Virus record (IMG/VR): IMGVR_UViG_3300037193_003384
Coordinates: 1 to 64,000 of that record
DNA length: 64,000 bases
Direction: 5' to 3' (one strand)
Source of the DNA: a virus
Part shown: positions 23,816 through 31,349 of the stretch, in pieces
How the letters are laid out: the number at the start of each line of letters is the position of its first letter
Position numbering within the stretch: the stretch's first letter is position 1
Made by a program: the position numbers and the translations under genes
Notes under the pieces: model-generated
Database searches by the model: none
Told to the model about the DNA's origin: nothing
The model's input: the letters and a program-made list of their open reading frames with translations, nothing else

Positions 23816-24102
23816 GGGGGGGTTCCTTTCAGGTGAGCGCGGTAGGCGCGCCGTTGTGCGGGGCTGGCGGGCCACGCGCTGATGATGTGCACCACGTCCT
23901 CAGCCGGCTCGGTCCACACCACCAGCAGCACGCGGCGGCTGCTGGCGCCGATCGCGTGGAAGCGGTATTCGCCTTCACTGTGCGCGTGGTCGGGCAGGAT
24001 GAGCGGGTCGCCAGCGAAAACCTCGCTGGCTTCTTCGAACGTGACGCCCTGGTGCCGTGCCGGGTTGGCGGCTGCTTTTGGCGGGTCCCAGGTGATGCGC
24101 AC
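23812..24102 (-). CDS. brnT: BrnT-family ribonuclease toxin
   Basis: A 96-residue protein, GTG start (VRITWDPPKAAANPARHQGV), then TFEEASEVFAGDPLILPDHA, YRFHAIGASSRRVLLVVW and a C-terminal VVHIISAWPASPAQRRAYRA. This is the BrnT/COG2929 pattern, a RelE-like fold ribonuclease whose active-site region includes the RxxxAxRRE-type C-terminus (here SPAQRRAY). Paired with an XRE antitoxin instead of the classical BrnA, as also seen elsewhere. On a plasmid-like phage it would act as an addiction module. Confidence 0.82.
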   Translation of the reverse strand: MRITWDPPKAAANPARHQGVTFEEASEVFAGDPLILPDHAHSEGEYRFHAIGASSRRVLLVVWTEPAEDVVHIISAWPASPAQRRAYRAHLKGTPP

Positions 24103-24116
24103 AATAGACTGTGCGC
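24097..24116. promoter_or_regulatory. Inverted repeat over the toxin start codon, candidate autoregulatory operator
   Basis: Arms GCGCACA (24097-24103) and TGTGCGC (24110-24116) are perfect, with a 6-base spacer, and overlap the GTG start of the toxin gene. A TTGACT hexamer lies upstream on the minus strand. Position fits antitoxin autoregulation. Confidence 0.5.
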
Positions 24117-24200
24117 CGTGGGCTTAGTAGAGTCAAGCCGCGTGCCGGCGTGGTGAGGCGCCCATTTCGGCAGGGAAATCGACCACGGGAGCACCGGCAT

Positions 24201-24309
24201 GGTACGCAATTCTGCAGCGTGGCGGGTGCGTCCACGGCGGACCCGAGCCAGTCTTATAGGGTGGTCACGCCGCAGCCAAACCTGGCGGGCCACGGAAAGA
24301 GAACGCCCC
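24201..24309 (+). repeat. Leader/promoter repeat, copy 1
   Basis: The most diverged of three copies of a leader about 110 bases long. It keeps GAGCCAGTCT followed by TATAGGG, then GCAGCCAAACC and a GGAAAGAGAACGCCCC ribosome-binding region before the ATG at 24310. The other full copies are at 25461 and 26511; shorter versions precede 24772 and 27077. Confidence 0.55.
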
Positions 24310-24690
24310 ATGTCAAAGCCCCTCACGATCCACGCTGACGTCACCACGCACCACGGCCCGCTGGGCTGGGTGGCGGTCGCTAAGCTCACCACCCCGGCGG
24401 GCAGCACCCGCACCACGCAGCGCCAGCTGAGCGCCGCTATGTACCGCGTGGCGGCCGAGCTGGAGACCGCCCTGGCTGACGGCGCCGCGCCCGATGGCGA
24501 CTGCCTGGGCTACACGGTGGACGTGCGCGGCCCGCAGCTGGAGATGGGGCTCAGCGCTACCGTGCGCCTGGTGCTGACCGATGGCGACATGCCGGTGGAC
24601 GTGGCGTACGCCGAGGAGATGGTGATCGATGCCTGCGTGGCCTGCGGGCTCGAGCCCGAGCACGCGGGCAGCGGCCCGCTGGATCGCTGA
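24310..24690 (+). CDS. Hypothetical protein, 126 aa
   Basis: MSKPLTIHADVTTHHGPLGW opens a beta-rich protein with a helical centre (TQRQLSAAMYRVAAELETAL) and VDVRGPQLEMGLSATVRLVL. No motif identified. First gene of the repeated-leader cluster. Confidence 0.55.
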   Translation: MSKPLTIHADVTTHHGPLGWVAVAKLTTPAGSTRTTQRQLSAAMYRVAAELETALADGAAPDGDCLGYTVDVRGPQLEMGLSATVRLVLTDGDMPVDVAYAEEMVIDACVACGLEPEHAGSGPLDR

Positions 24691-24740
24691 CCCGCCCATA
24701 CGGCGCAGCGCCTGGCAACGGGCGCCGCGCCGCAGGGTGC

Positions 24741-24771
24741 GCCAGCCAAACCAGCACCGAGGAGAAAGCCA
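24741..24771 (+). repeat. Short leader repeat (CCAAACC...GGAGAAAGCC), copy 2
   Basis: CCAAACCAGCACCGAGGAGA then AAGCC immediately before a GTG start. It shares the conserved end of the longer leaders, including the GGAGAAAGCC ribosome-binding site. Confidence 0.5.
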
Positions 24772-25452
24772 GTGACGAAATCAGAAGCCGCCAGCCTGCA
24801 GATCGGTGACATCGTGATCGTGATCCGCAGCGGCAAAATCTACCGCGTGGATCACCCCGCCTACAGCGACGGCAGCATCCAATCCACGCAGCTGCGGGAC
24901 GGCAAACCCTACGGCCCGATCCGCTACCTCAAGCCCGCCGCCGTGCAGCGGCTCAGCACCGCCGATGACCGGCACCCGGCGAGCCGCGCGCTCACCGCCG
25001 CCCTTCAGCCGCCAGCGCAGGATGCGTGGAAGGCGATCCCCGCGCCGCAGCCCGCGCGCCGTGAGCGCACGCCGCGCAACGACGGCGATGAGGGGGACCG
25101 CCTGGCGCGCAAAGTCGTGCGCTACGCTGAGCGCTGGCAGCGCAAATTCCCCTGCCCCGAAGCCGCCAGCGATCCCGAGCTGGCCGCCATTTGGCGGGCG
25201 GTGGAGCAGCTGCTGGCGCACGATAGCGGCCGCACCCCGGAGCCGCGTGCGGTGACCCTGCAGCGGGTGCAGTCCGCCATCCCGCTGCCGCCGATGGCCC
25301 TCACCGATCACGGGGACCGGATCACCACCACCGCCGATGCGCTCACGGATCGGCAGGCGGACGACGCCACGGCGGCGCTGCAGCGGCGCGGCTTCCACGT
25401 GGAGCGCCTGCGGGATCCGGATGGGCGCTGGGGTCTCACCGTCTGGATCTGA
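24772..25452 (+). CDS. Hypothetical protein, 226 aa
   Basis: GTG start (VTKSEAASLQIGDIVIVIRS). The first 50 residues look like a small beta-barrel (GDIVIVIRSGKIYRVDHP), followed by a helical region with KVVRYAERWQRKFPCPEA, and a C-terminal TDRQADDATAALQRRGFHVE with RDPDGRWGLTVWI. No known family. Confidence 0.55.
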   Translation: MTKSEAASLQIGDIVIVIRSGKIYRVDHPAYSDGSIQSTQLRDGKPYGPIRYLKPAAVQRLSTADDRHPASRALTAALQPPAQDAWKAIPAPQPARRERTPRNDGDEGDRLARKVVRYAERWQRKFPCPEAASDPELAAIWRAVEQLLAHDSGRTPEPRAVTLQRVQSAIPLPPMALTDHGDRITTTADALTDRQADDATAALQRRGFHVERLRDPDGRWGLTVWI

Positions 25453-25460
25453 GCCGCCCC

Positions 25461-25573
25461 GGTTCGATGGAGCAAAATGCGCGGCGTGTACCAGCTTCAC
25501 GCCGCGCGCCGAGGCAGTCTGAAGGGACGGGCGCTGCACGCCAAACCGCGGCGCCCGAGGAGAAAGCCCCCCA
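25461..25573 (+). repeat. Leader/promoter repeat, copy 3, with strong hairpin
   Basis: Begins GGTTCGATGGAGC, contains a 24-base block (25503-25526, including GAGGCAGTCTGAAGGG) identical to copy 4, then ACGCCAAACC and GAGGAGAAAGCCCCCCA before a TTG start. It holds a perfect 10-bp inverted repeat, GCGCGGCGTG (25479-25488) with CACGCCGCGC (25498-25507). Confidence 0.6.
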
Positions 25574-26452
25574 TTGATCCCCGCCGTCACCACCCCGCCC
25601 GTCCACCGCTTCGAAGCCGCCGGCCTCGGCAAGGCCCCGTTCGAAGTCGAGTCATTCCAGATCTGCAAATACCAGGCGTGCCAGGGCGCGCCGATCCAGC
25701 CCGGCGCCAGCTGCGACTTCTGCGGCACCGGGATCATGCTGGTGTATGTGATCCGCAGCGCTGACAACCGGCGCTTCAAGGTGGGTTGCGACTGCGTGGA
25801 GAAGACCGGCGATGCCGGGCTCATCAACGCGGTCCGGCGCCAGCGCGCGGCACACACCAAGGAGCTCACGGTGGCCCGCCGGGAGCGCGCGCGCGCAGCG
25901 AAGCGCCGCACCCGTGAGCAGGCAGCCCGCGCGCGGCGCGCACGCACCCGCCGCGATGCCTGCACGTTCGCACGCGAGCACGGCCTGATCGATGCCTTCC
26001 GCGTGGCCGTGCGCGGCTCGAAGCGCGCGCTGGCGCGTGACCTGCTGCAGCGCCTGCTGGCGATGGGCACGCTGAGCCCGGCGCAGGTGCGGCTGGTGCA
26101 GACGCTGGGCATGCGCCTGCGGCCTGCGCCCGCTGGACGCGTGACCTTCGCCGCCGTGATCGATTCGGTGAGCGCCCGCGATAGCGTGCACGGCACGCAG
26201 TACAAGATGACCGTCACCGCCGATGACGGCTTCCGCGCGTGGATGACGGCCCCCCGGACGCTCTGGCTCGAGCTGCTACGGAACACCACCAGCCTGGCCG
26301 ACTTCCGCGGGCTGCGGGTGCAGGTCACCGCCACGCTGACACCCAGCGCTGACGACCCGGGTTTCGCCTTCGGCAAGCGCCCCACCGTGCGGGCGCTCGA
26401 GGGCGCGCCCCAGCCCGCCGCTGGCAGCCTGCGCCCGCCGGCAGCGGGCTGA
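25574..26452 (+). CDS. Cys-motif phage protein, 292 aa
   Basis: TTG start directly behind a strong GGAGAAAG site. A zinc-site-like block, SCDFCGTGIMLVYVIRSADN and RRFKVGCDCVEKTGDAGL, lies at about residues 44-78. It is followed by a very Arg/Ala-rich coil (ARAAKRRTREQAARARRART) and a C-terminal beta domain (VTFAAVIDSVSARDSVHGTQ, YKMTVTADDG). This CxxCGTGI/VGCDCVxKTGD pattern occurs in other phage proteins of unknown function. Possible nucleic-acid interaction. Confidence 0.65.
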   Translation: MIPAVTTPPVHRFEAAGLGKAPFEVESFQICKYQACQGAPIQPGASCDFCGTGIMLVYVIRSADNRRFKVGCDCVEKTGDAGLINAVRRQRAAHTKELTVARRERARAAKRRTREQAARARRARTRRDACTFAREHGLIDAFRVAVRGSKRALARDLLQRLLAMGTLSPAQVRLVQTLGMRLRPAPAGRVTFAAVIDSVSARDSVHGTQYKMTVTADDGFRAWMTAPRTLWLELLRNTTSLADFRGLRVQVTATLTPSADDPGFAFGKRPTVRALEGAPQPAAGSLRPPAAG

Positions 26453-26510
26453 GCACCCCGCCGGCAGCCGGGCCCTGCAGCACCCCGCCAGGGCCCGGCG
26501 CAGGCGTGCC

Positions 26511-26622
26511 GGTTCGATGGAGCGAAATCGACCTGGTGTGCCGGCTTTGCTCCGCGCGCCGAGGCAGTCTGAAGGGTGGCCGGCGAACGCCAAACCCGGC
26601 GGCCACGAAGGAGAAAGCCCCA
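26511..26622 (+). repeat. Leader/promoter repeat, copy 4
   Basis: Starts GGTTCGATGGAGC as in copy 3 and shares the identical 24-base block (26553-26576) with it, then AACGCCAAACC and GAAGGAGAAAGCCCCA before the ATG at 26623. The part between the two blocks differs from copy 3 and lacks its 10-bp hairpin. Confidence 0.6.
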
Positions 26623-26961
26623 ATGCCCCGTACCCGTACCCCTGCCCCCCCCGCCACCCGCGCCGTGGTGTACACCCGCGCCGGCTACCACGTTCGCGCC
26701 TGCATCGTGATCGAGCGCATCGGCACCCGCGACCAGCAGCCCGCCGACAAGGCTCACCGAGCCGCGGCCGCCTACCGCCTCGCAGCCCAGATCGCGCTGA
26801 TGAACGTGGACGTGGGCGCCTGCATCGCGATCGACGTGGATGCCCACGAGGGCCACCTCACACTGGAGATGGGTGAGCACACCGACACCTCGGTCGTGCA
26901 GTGCCTGATGGGTGACGCGCTGACCGCCCTGCGGCTGCCCTTCGAACACCGCGCCGGCTGA
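26623..26961 (+). CDS. Hypothetical protein, 112 aa
   Basis: Proline/threonine-rich start (MPRTRTPAPPATRAVVYTRA), then a beta-helix mix: YHVRACIVIERIGTRDQQPA, AAAYRLAAQIALMNVDVGAC and HLTLEMGEHTDTSVVQCLMG. No family recognised. Confidence 0.52.
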   Translation: MPRTRTPAPPATRAVVYTRAGYHVRACIVIERIGTRDQQPADKAHRAAAAYRLAAQIALMNVDVGACIAIDVDAHEGHLTLEMGEHTDTSVVQCLMGDALTALRLPFEHRAG

Positions 26962-26980
26962 GCCGCGCTGCCCTGCCGCC

Positions 26981-27076
26981 GCGTACCTGGGTCCCTGGGT
27001 ACGCAGCGCCGGGGTGCGCAGCACCAGCAACCCAAACCGCCCGCACGCCAAACCGCGGGCACCAGGAGAAAGCCCC
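26981..27076 (+). repeat. Leader region, copy 5, with GTACC inverted repeat
   Basis: Carries arms GCGTACC (26981-26987) and GGTACGC (26998-27004), then CGCCAAACCGCGGGCACCAG and GAGAAAGCCCC before the ATG at 27077. The TGGGTACGC part recurs near the partition locus (39387) as TGGGGTACGC. Confidence 0.5.
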
Positions 27077-27643
27077 ATGATCCAGTCCACGATCCGCCCC
27101 ACCCGCTCGTCCGGTTACCGCCCCTGCGCCTGCCGCGACTGCTTCGAGATCGCCATCGGTGAGCCCGGCGCCATGTGCCACGCCTGCGCCGATGCCGGCT
27201 GCACCGGCGATGGCGAGTGCCAGGCGCCCGGCGCCTACGGCGGCGATGAGGAGCCCGAGTCCCAGCCCGATCCCGAACCGAGCGAAGCGCTCACGGTGCC
27301 GCCCACGGTCACCACCGCCGAGCAGATCCGTGAGGCGTGCCTGCAGCAGGGCTTCTTCTTCGTGAGCACCGGCACCTATCAGCCGGGCATCGTGCTGCCG
27401 CGCCTGCTGGCAGCGCTCGAGGTGCTGGCCCCGCACGTGCACGCGCAATACGTCGGCCCCACCGGGATCATGGCGCGCGTGCCTGCCGAAGCGATGCAGG
27501 ATCTCAATCACTACTATTGGGACGGCGCCGAGGGTGAGCGCCTGGTCGCTTACCTCATGATGGCCCTGGATGCGGCGGCACCGCCGGGGTGCATGTTCTC
27601 GGCCGAGGGCGCCTTCCACAACCTGGGCTTCTTCCGCAAGTGA
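27077..27643 (+). CDS. Hypothetical protein with N-terminal zinc-binding region, 188 aa
   Basis: Residues 15-55 have Cys pairs (CACRDC, MCHACADAGCTGDGEC) suggesting a zinc site. An acidic linker (DEEPESQPDPEPSE) follows, then a domain with TTAEQIREACLQQGFFFVST, ALEVLAPHVHAQYVGPTGIM and NHYYWDGAEGERLVAYLMMA. Unknown family. Confidence 0.58.
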   Translation: MIQSTIRPTRSSGYRPCACRDCFEIAIGEPGAMCHACADAGCTGDGECQAPGAYGGDEEPESQPDPEPSEALTVPPTVTTAEQIREACLQQGFFFVSTGTYQPGIVLPRLLAALEVLAPHVHAQYVGPTGIMARVPAEAMQDLNHYYWDGAEGERLVAYLMMALDAAAPPGCMFSAEGAFHNLGFFRK

Positions 27644-27855
27644 TCGCCACCCTGCCGCTGGGCACCGAGCTGGTGCTGACCTGCGCCGACTGCGGTGAGC
27701 CCTCCACCGCCAGCCTGCACGGCACCAACGGCTGGGTGCTGCGCCGCGTGCCCGGGCGCGGCCACCTGCAGGACGTCTGCCCCTGCTGCGCGCCACAGCG
27801 GCACGCGGTGCGGATGCCGAATACTGGTCCCCGCCAACCGGGATCGCGTACATAG
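27640..27855 (+). CDS. Zinc-ribbon-like small protein, 71 aa
   Basis: GTG start in a GTGA overlap. VIATLPLGTELVLTCADCGE then CPCC near residue 52 form two Cys pairs. Last gene of the plus-strand cluster, followed by two hairpins. Confidence 0.55.
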   Translation: MIATLPLGTELVLTCADCGEPSTASLHGTNGWVLRRVPGRGHLQDVCPCCAPQRHAVRMPNTGPRQPGSRT

Positions 27856-27864
27856 ATCACGGGC

Positions 27865-27939
27865 GCCCAGCGTGGGGAGGCTTTCTCCGCTGGGCTGCCC
27901 CGATGGGCTGGGTCGGTTTGGCGATTGACCCAGCCCATC
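27865..27939. terminator. Two hairpins between convergent operons
   Basis: Hairpin 1 has 8-bp arms, GCCCAGCG (27865-27872) and CGCTGGGC (27888-27895). Hairpin 2 has perfect 13-bp arms, GATGGGCTGGGTC (27902-27914) and GACCCAGCCCATC (27927-27939), with a 12-base loop. No long T tract follows, so Rho-assisted or processing hairpins are possible. The site separates two convergent operons. Confidence 0.65.
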
Positions 27940-27945
27940 ACCTAA

Positions 27946-28374
27946 TCAGCGGCCGCTGAAGGCACCGCCGCGCGCGCGCTCGACGAGCGCATCGCGGACC
28001 TTGCCCGCGCCCTCGTCTTCGAACTGCAGCGCCTGCAGGTCAGCCGCGAGCTGCTCGGCGGGCACGGTGCGGTAGTAGCCTGCCTGCGCGTTCGCCTTCA
28101 GCGAATCGAGCTGGCTCACCTGCGGCAGCGCGCCGAGCTCAGCCAGCAGGTCCCCGCCGCCCCGGTTGCCTGCGGCAGCGCTGATGCGCGCCTGCGCCAT
28201 CGGATCGGGTTTGCCCTCGTCAGCCTTCCGCTGCGCGTCGGCTTCGACCTGCGGCAGCGCGGCTGCAGGCGCCGGCACCTCATCGTCAGGCGCTGGCGTG
28301 GCGCGGGCCTCGGCCTGCGCATCGCGGGATGTGGTGGTGGTTTCGTGTTCGGACTGTGGGTGTTTGCGAGTCAT
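27946..28374 (-). CDS. Disordered hypothetical protein at end of replication operon, 142 aa
   Basis: A polar, alanine- and proline-rich first half (RKHPQSEHETTTTSRDAQAE) and a helical second half (LPQVSQLDSLKANAQAGYYR, LAADLQALQFEDEGAGKVRD). An upstream in-frame GTG at 28389 is an alternative start. Function unknown; located after RuvC. Confidence 0.5.
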   Translation of the reverse strand: MTRKHPQSEHETTTTSRDAQAEARATPAPDDEVPAPAAALPQVEADAQRKADEGKPDPMAQARISAAAGNRGGGDLLAELGALPQVSQLDSLKANAQAGYYRTVPAEQLAADLQALQFEDEGAGKVRDALVERARGGAFSGR

Positions 28375-28405
28375 GCGGTGATCGTCCACCGCGAACCGAA
28401 GCCCG

Positions 28406-28975
28406 TCAATGGATCAGCGAGACGTGCGCCTGCAGCGTGGCAAGCTGCCGCCGGTGCCGCACGCTGGTACCGAGCGCGATGGCCAGCGCATCCGCTGCGT
28501 GCTCACTCAAACGCTCCACCCCGAAGATGGCGCGCACGCGCGCCTTCACTGCGCCCTTCTTCGCGCGCCCGCCGCCCTTCCCCAGCACCGCCACCTTCAC
28601 GCTGCTCGGCGCCAGGCAGTAGCAGGGCACGTCGAAGCAGCGCGCGGCGCAGCGGATGATGCCCGCCACCTCGTGCACGCGGCTGCTGGAGAAGTTGCTA
28701 TCGGCATCGGCACCGCCCGCCTCCTGCAGCTGCCGGCGGATGCGGTGCTTGCCCGCCTCCACGATGGCCTGGTTCTCGTAGCCCAGGGCGTCGACCTCGT
28801 AGTGCTCGAGCAGGTCCAGCAGGTGCTCGGCGATCGCGTCCAGCCGCGTGGCATCTTCGTCCTTCGCCAGCGTGGCGAAGGTGGAGTGATGCAGCACGCG
28901 CGTGCTCGAGGGCTGCAGCTCGATCACGCCCACCCCCATGAACGCGTACCCGGGATCGACGCCGACGATGATCAT
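28406..28975 (-). CDS. ruvC: RuvC-like Holliday junction resolvase
   Basis: A 189-residue RNase H-fold endonuclease. Catalytic residues are visible as D7 in MIIVGVDPGYAFMGVG, E67 in ALGYENQ, and H159/D162 in SEHAADALAIAL. A central PSSVKVAVLGKGGGRAKKGA contacts DNA in the family. It resolves branched DNA before or during packaging. It lies in the replication operon, overlapping the gene upstream by 4 bases. Confidence 0.9.
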   Translation of the reverse strand: MIIVGVDPGYAFMGVGVIELQPSSTRVLHHSTFATLAKDEDATRLDAIAEHLLDLLEHYEVDALGYENQAIVEAGKHRIRRQLQEAGGADADSNFSSSRVHEVAGIIRCAARCFDVPCYCLAPSSVKVAVLGKGGGRAKKGAVKARVRAIFGVERLSEHAADALAIALGTSVRHRRQLATLQAHVSLIH

Positions 28976-29403
28976 GGCGGCAGCAGAGCCCGCACCTCGC
29001 CGGTGGTGTACACCTCCGCCAGGCGCGGGGCGAGCTCAGCGCCGACGGTGGATCCGTTCGGCAGCACGACGTGCGCCAGGAACTCGGTCTCCGCGTTCGT
29101 CATGCCCGCGGCGATGTACTCGAGCTTTCCCTTCACCAGCAGCAGCAGCGCGCGCCACTGCTCGCGCTCCACCTGCTCGGCGTTGCGGTTGCGTCCATCC
29201 TGCCGCGATAGCAGCGGGATGCGAAACTGACGGCCGTCCATCGTGAAGCCCACGAAGCCCGAGCGCCGCTGATGATCGATGCCGGACAGGATCTGCCCGG
29301 CGCCATGCTTCGTCAGCAGCGCCTCGATCTCCCCGCGTGTCTTCGAGACGGGTACCTCGGTGCCCTCGGCGTAGCGACGCCGTGGCCTGCGGCTGATGCT
29401 CAC
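28972..29403 (-). CDS. Conserved-type phage hypothetical protein in replication operon
   Basis: A 143-residue protein with GTG start. EGTEVPVSKTRGEIEALLTK and HGAGQILSGIDHQRRSGFVG, then GRQFRIPLL and EQWRALLLLVKGKLEYIAAG. This layout (VPVSKTRxEIExLLxKHGA, a beta strand pair, RxxWRALLLxIKAKLE) is a recurrent small phage protein found beside replication and recombination genes. Molecular role unknown. Confidence 0.7.
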   Translation of the reverse strand: MSISRRPRRRYAEGTEVPVSKTRGEIEALLTKHGAGQILSGIDHQRRSGFVGFTMDGRQFRIPLLSRQDGRNRNAEQVEREQWRALLLLVKGKLEYIAAGMTNAETEFLAHVVLPNGSTVGAELAPRLAEVYTTGEVRALLPP

Positions 29404-29411
29404 CGCACCCG

Positions 29412-29777
29412 TTACGCGTCGGCGCCAGCAGCCTCGGCAGCAGCAGCACCGTTTGCACGGCGCCCGCGACGGCGGCGGCCACGCGGCGCTTCCTCTGCCG
29501 CCGGCTCATCCTCATCGTTCGCCGCGCCACCACCGGGCAGCAGCGACTGCTGCGCGGGCACCCACGCCATCCGCGTGTTCACCTCTTCGGTGAGCTGCCG
29601 GATACCGTCACGCAGCTGGATCAGCTCCTCGTTCCACTTGCGATTGTGCGTGCGCTTCTTGTCGATCAGGTCGAACCGCGCCTGCTCATCTTCCGCCAGC
29701 TTCGCAGACCGCTGCTCCCACTCCTCTTGAGTGAGTTCGACCTGCACCATCCCCGTCCGATCCTGCTGCTCGCCCAT
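29412..29777 (-). CDS. Coiled-coil protein with basic tail, 121 aa
   Basis: ATG at 29777 behind GGAGG. A helical charged body (LTQEEWEQRSAKLAEDEQAR, HNRKWNEELIQLRDGIRQLT) ends in a disordered acidic stretch and a basic RGRRRRGRR patch. Candidate operator sequences lie 84-130 bases upstream. Possibly nucleic-acid associated. Confidence 0.55.
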   Translation of the reverse strand: MGEQQDRTGMVQVELTQEEWEQRSAKLAEDEQARFDLIDKKRTHNRKWNEELIQLRDGIRQLTEEVNTRMAWVPAQQSLLPGGGAANDEDEPAAEEAPRGRRRRGRRANGAAAAEAAGADA

Positions 29778-29860
29778 CGTGCGCCTCCGTTGGTGAAGCC
29801 CAGAGGGTACGGGATCGGAACGCACGGGCGCAACGCTCACGCGCGCCAGGCCTGCACGTT

Positions 29861-29907
29861 GGGTGATCCATATGCAGGTTCCGATCGAGGATCATGGATC
29901 GCGTTTG
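29861..29907. promoter_or_regulatory. Candidate twin operator (site C)
   Basis: The first half (29862-29880) read on the minus strand is AACCTGCATATGGATCACC, one base different from site B at 7425. The second half contains ATCATGGATCGCGTTTGC, which resembles site A and its flank (ATATGGATCGGTTTGC). Both lie in the 147-base gap after the helicase gene. Confidence 0.5.
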
Positions 29908-29924
29908 CTGGCGCGTGGCGGGCG

Positions 29925-31349
29925 CTAGGACAGCTCGCGGCTCTCGGGGCCGTCGTAGTCGGTGGGGCCGTAGTCGAAGCCGCCCTGCGCGCCCTCGGTG
30001 AAGCGCACGCACCACGGCTCCCACGTCACGCGCACGCGCCCGGTCCCCGCGTTCCGTCCCTTCGCCAGGATCAGCGCCGCCTCCCCGCGCTCATCGCCCT
30101 CGGCCTCCTCGCGGTGCACGAACAGGACCTTGTCCGCATCCTGCTCGAGCGCGCCCGATCCCCGCAGGTCCATCAACGTGGGCTCACCCGATGCGCGATC
30201 GCTCGGGCGCTTCAGCTGCGATAGCGCCACCACCGTGATGCCCAGCTCGCCAGCGAGGATCTTCAGCGCTCGGCTGATCCGCTCGAGCTGATCGTTGCGG
30301 TTGCCTTCGGTGGAGTCGTCGGCCATCAACTGCACATAGTCCACCACCAGCAGCCCGGGCCGCGCGTGCGGATGGCGCTGGCGCAGGGCCGCGAAGTGTT
30401 TGCGCGCGCGTGACCGCAGCCGCGCCGGCGTGAGCGTGCTCCCGTCGTCGAGATACATCGGGTAGCGCCCGATCTGCGCGGCCGTCGCGATGGCGCGCTC
30501 GTAGTGCTCCATCGAGAGCCGGCGCGTGAGCAGCGGCTTGTAAGGCACGCCGCTCGACCACGAGATGAGCCGCTCACCCAGCTCCTTCCGCTTCATCTCG
30601 AGCGAGAAGAAACACGCGCTCCGTGCGCCCGTGGCGGCCACCGCCGCGGCCATCCCCAGCGCCAGCGCCGTCTTGCCCTTGCCCGGGCGCGCCGCGATGT
30701 ACCAGAGCTCCCCGGGGCAGAAGCCGAGGCTCAGCTCGTTGAGATCCACGAAGCCCGTAGTGAGCCCGCGCGGCTCGCTCGGGCGGCTGGGATCCAGATC
30801 CACTGCGGCGCTGCTCATCACGTCGCAAAGCGGACTGCCCGTGTCGACGTCGGTCCTGCCGCTGGCGTTGATCGCGAACACCACCGATTCGCATCGCTCG
30901 ATGAAGCCCTGCACGTTCGCGCGGGTCTCGACGAAGTTCGCCTGCGTGCTGAGCTCGGCGAGTGCTTTGCCCATGCGCCGCAGCCGCGCCAGGCGGTGCA
31001 CGATCCGCGCGTGCTCGAGCACGTTCGCCACCGACGGCGTCGCGTCCACGATCTGCGAGATGTAGGGCGCGCCACCGATCTGCTGCAGCCGTGCCGTGTC
31101 CCGCAGGTGCGCCGCCAGCGTGACCGCATCGCACTCGCGTCCAGCGTCGGTGAGCTCGAGTATCCCCTCGTACATGGTGCGGTTCGCGCCGCTGTAGAAG
31201 TCGCTGGGCTCGAGCAGGTCGCGCACCTCATCGCGCGCCGTCACGGACAGCATGATCGATGAGAGCACCGCTGCCTCGGCGTCGAGCTCAGCGTGCGGCT
31301 GCGGCTGCTGCCGTCGCTCAGTTGCCAAAGAGCCCCCCGATCGCTGCAT
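29925..31349 (-). CDS. dnaB: DnaB-like replicative helicase
   Basis: A 474-residue hexameric helicase. The N-terminal DnaB domain (residues 20-125) has LDAEAAVLSSIMLS, DFYSGANRTMYEGILEL and GAPYISQIVDATPS. The RecA-like domain has GLTTGFVDLNELSLGFCPGE, Walker A ARPGKGKTA (220-228), FFSLEM, Walker B LLVVDYVQLM (333-342), and the late DKVLFVHREE block. Glycine at Walker A position 1 is replaced by alanine (AARPGKGKT). It overlaps the O-like gene and drives lytic replication. Confidence 0.92.
   Translation of the reverse strand: MQRSGGSLATERRQQPQPHAELDAEAAVLSSIMLSVTARDEVRDLLEPSDFYSGANRTMYEGILELTDAGRECDAVTLAAHLRDTARLQQIGGAPYISQIVDATPSVANVLEHARIVHRLARLRRMGKALAELSTQANFVETRANVQGFIERCESVVFAINASGRTDVDTGSPLCDVMSSAAVDLDPSRPSEPRGLTTGFVDLNELSLGFCPGELWYIAARPGKGKTALALGMAAAVAATGARSACFFSLEMKRKELGERLISWSSGVPYKPLLTRRLSMEHYERAIATAAQIGRYPMYLDDGSTLTPARLRSRARKHFAALRQRHPHARPGLLVVDYVQLMADDSTEGNRNDQLERISRALKILAGELGITVVALSQLKRPSDRASGEPTLMDLRGSGALEQDADKVLFVHREEAEGDERGEAALILAKGRNAGTGRVRVTWEPWCVRFTEGAQGGFDYGPTDYDGPESRELS

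Noticed and set aside
24781-27102. A 773-codon minus-strand open frame with repeated SLQTASARG-like segments
   Set aside because: The repeats are the antisense of the leader cassettes; the plus-strand genes with ribosome-binding sites explain the region.
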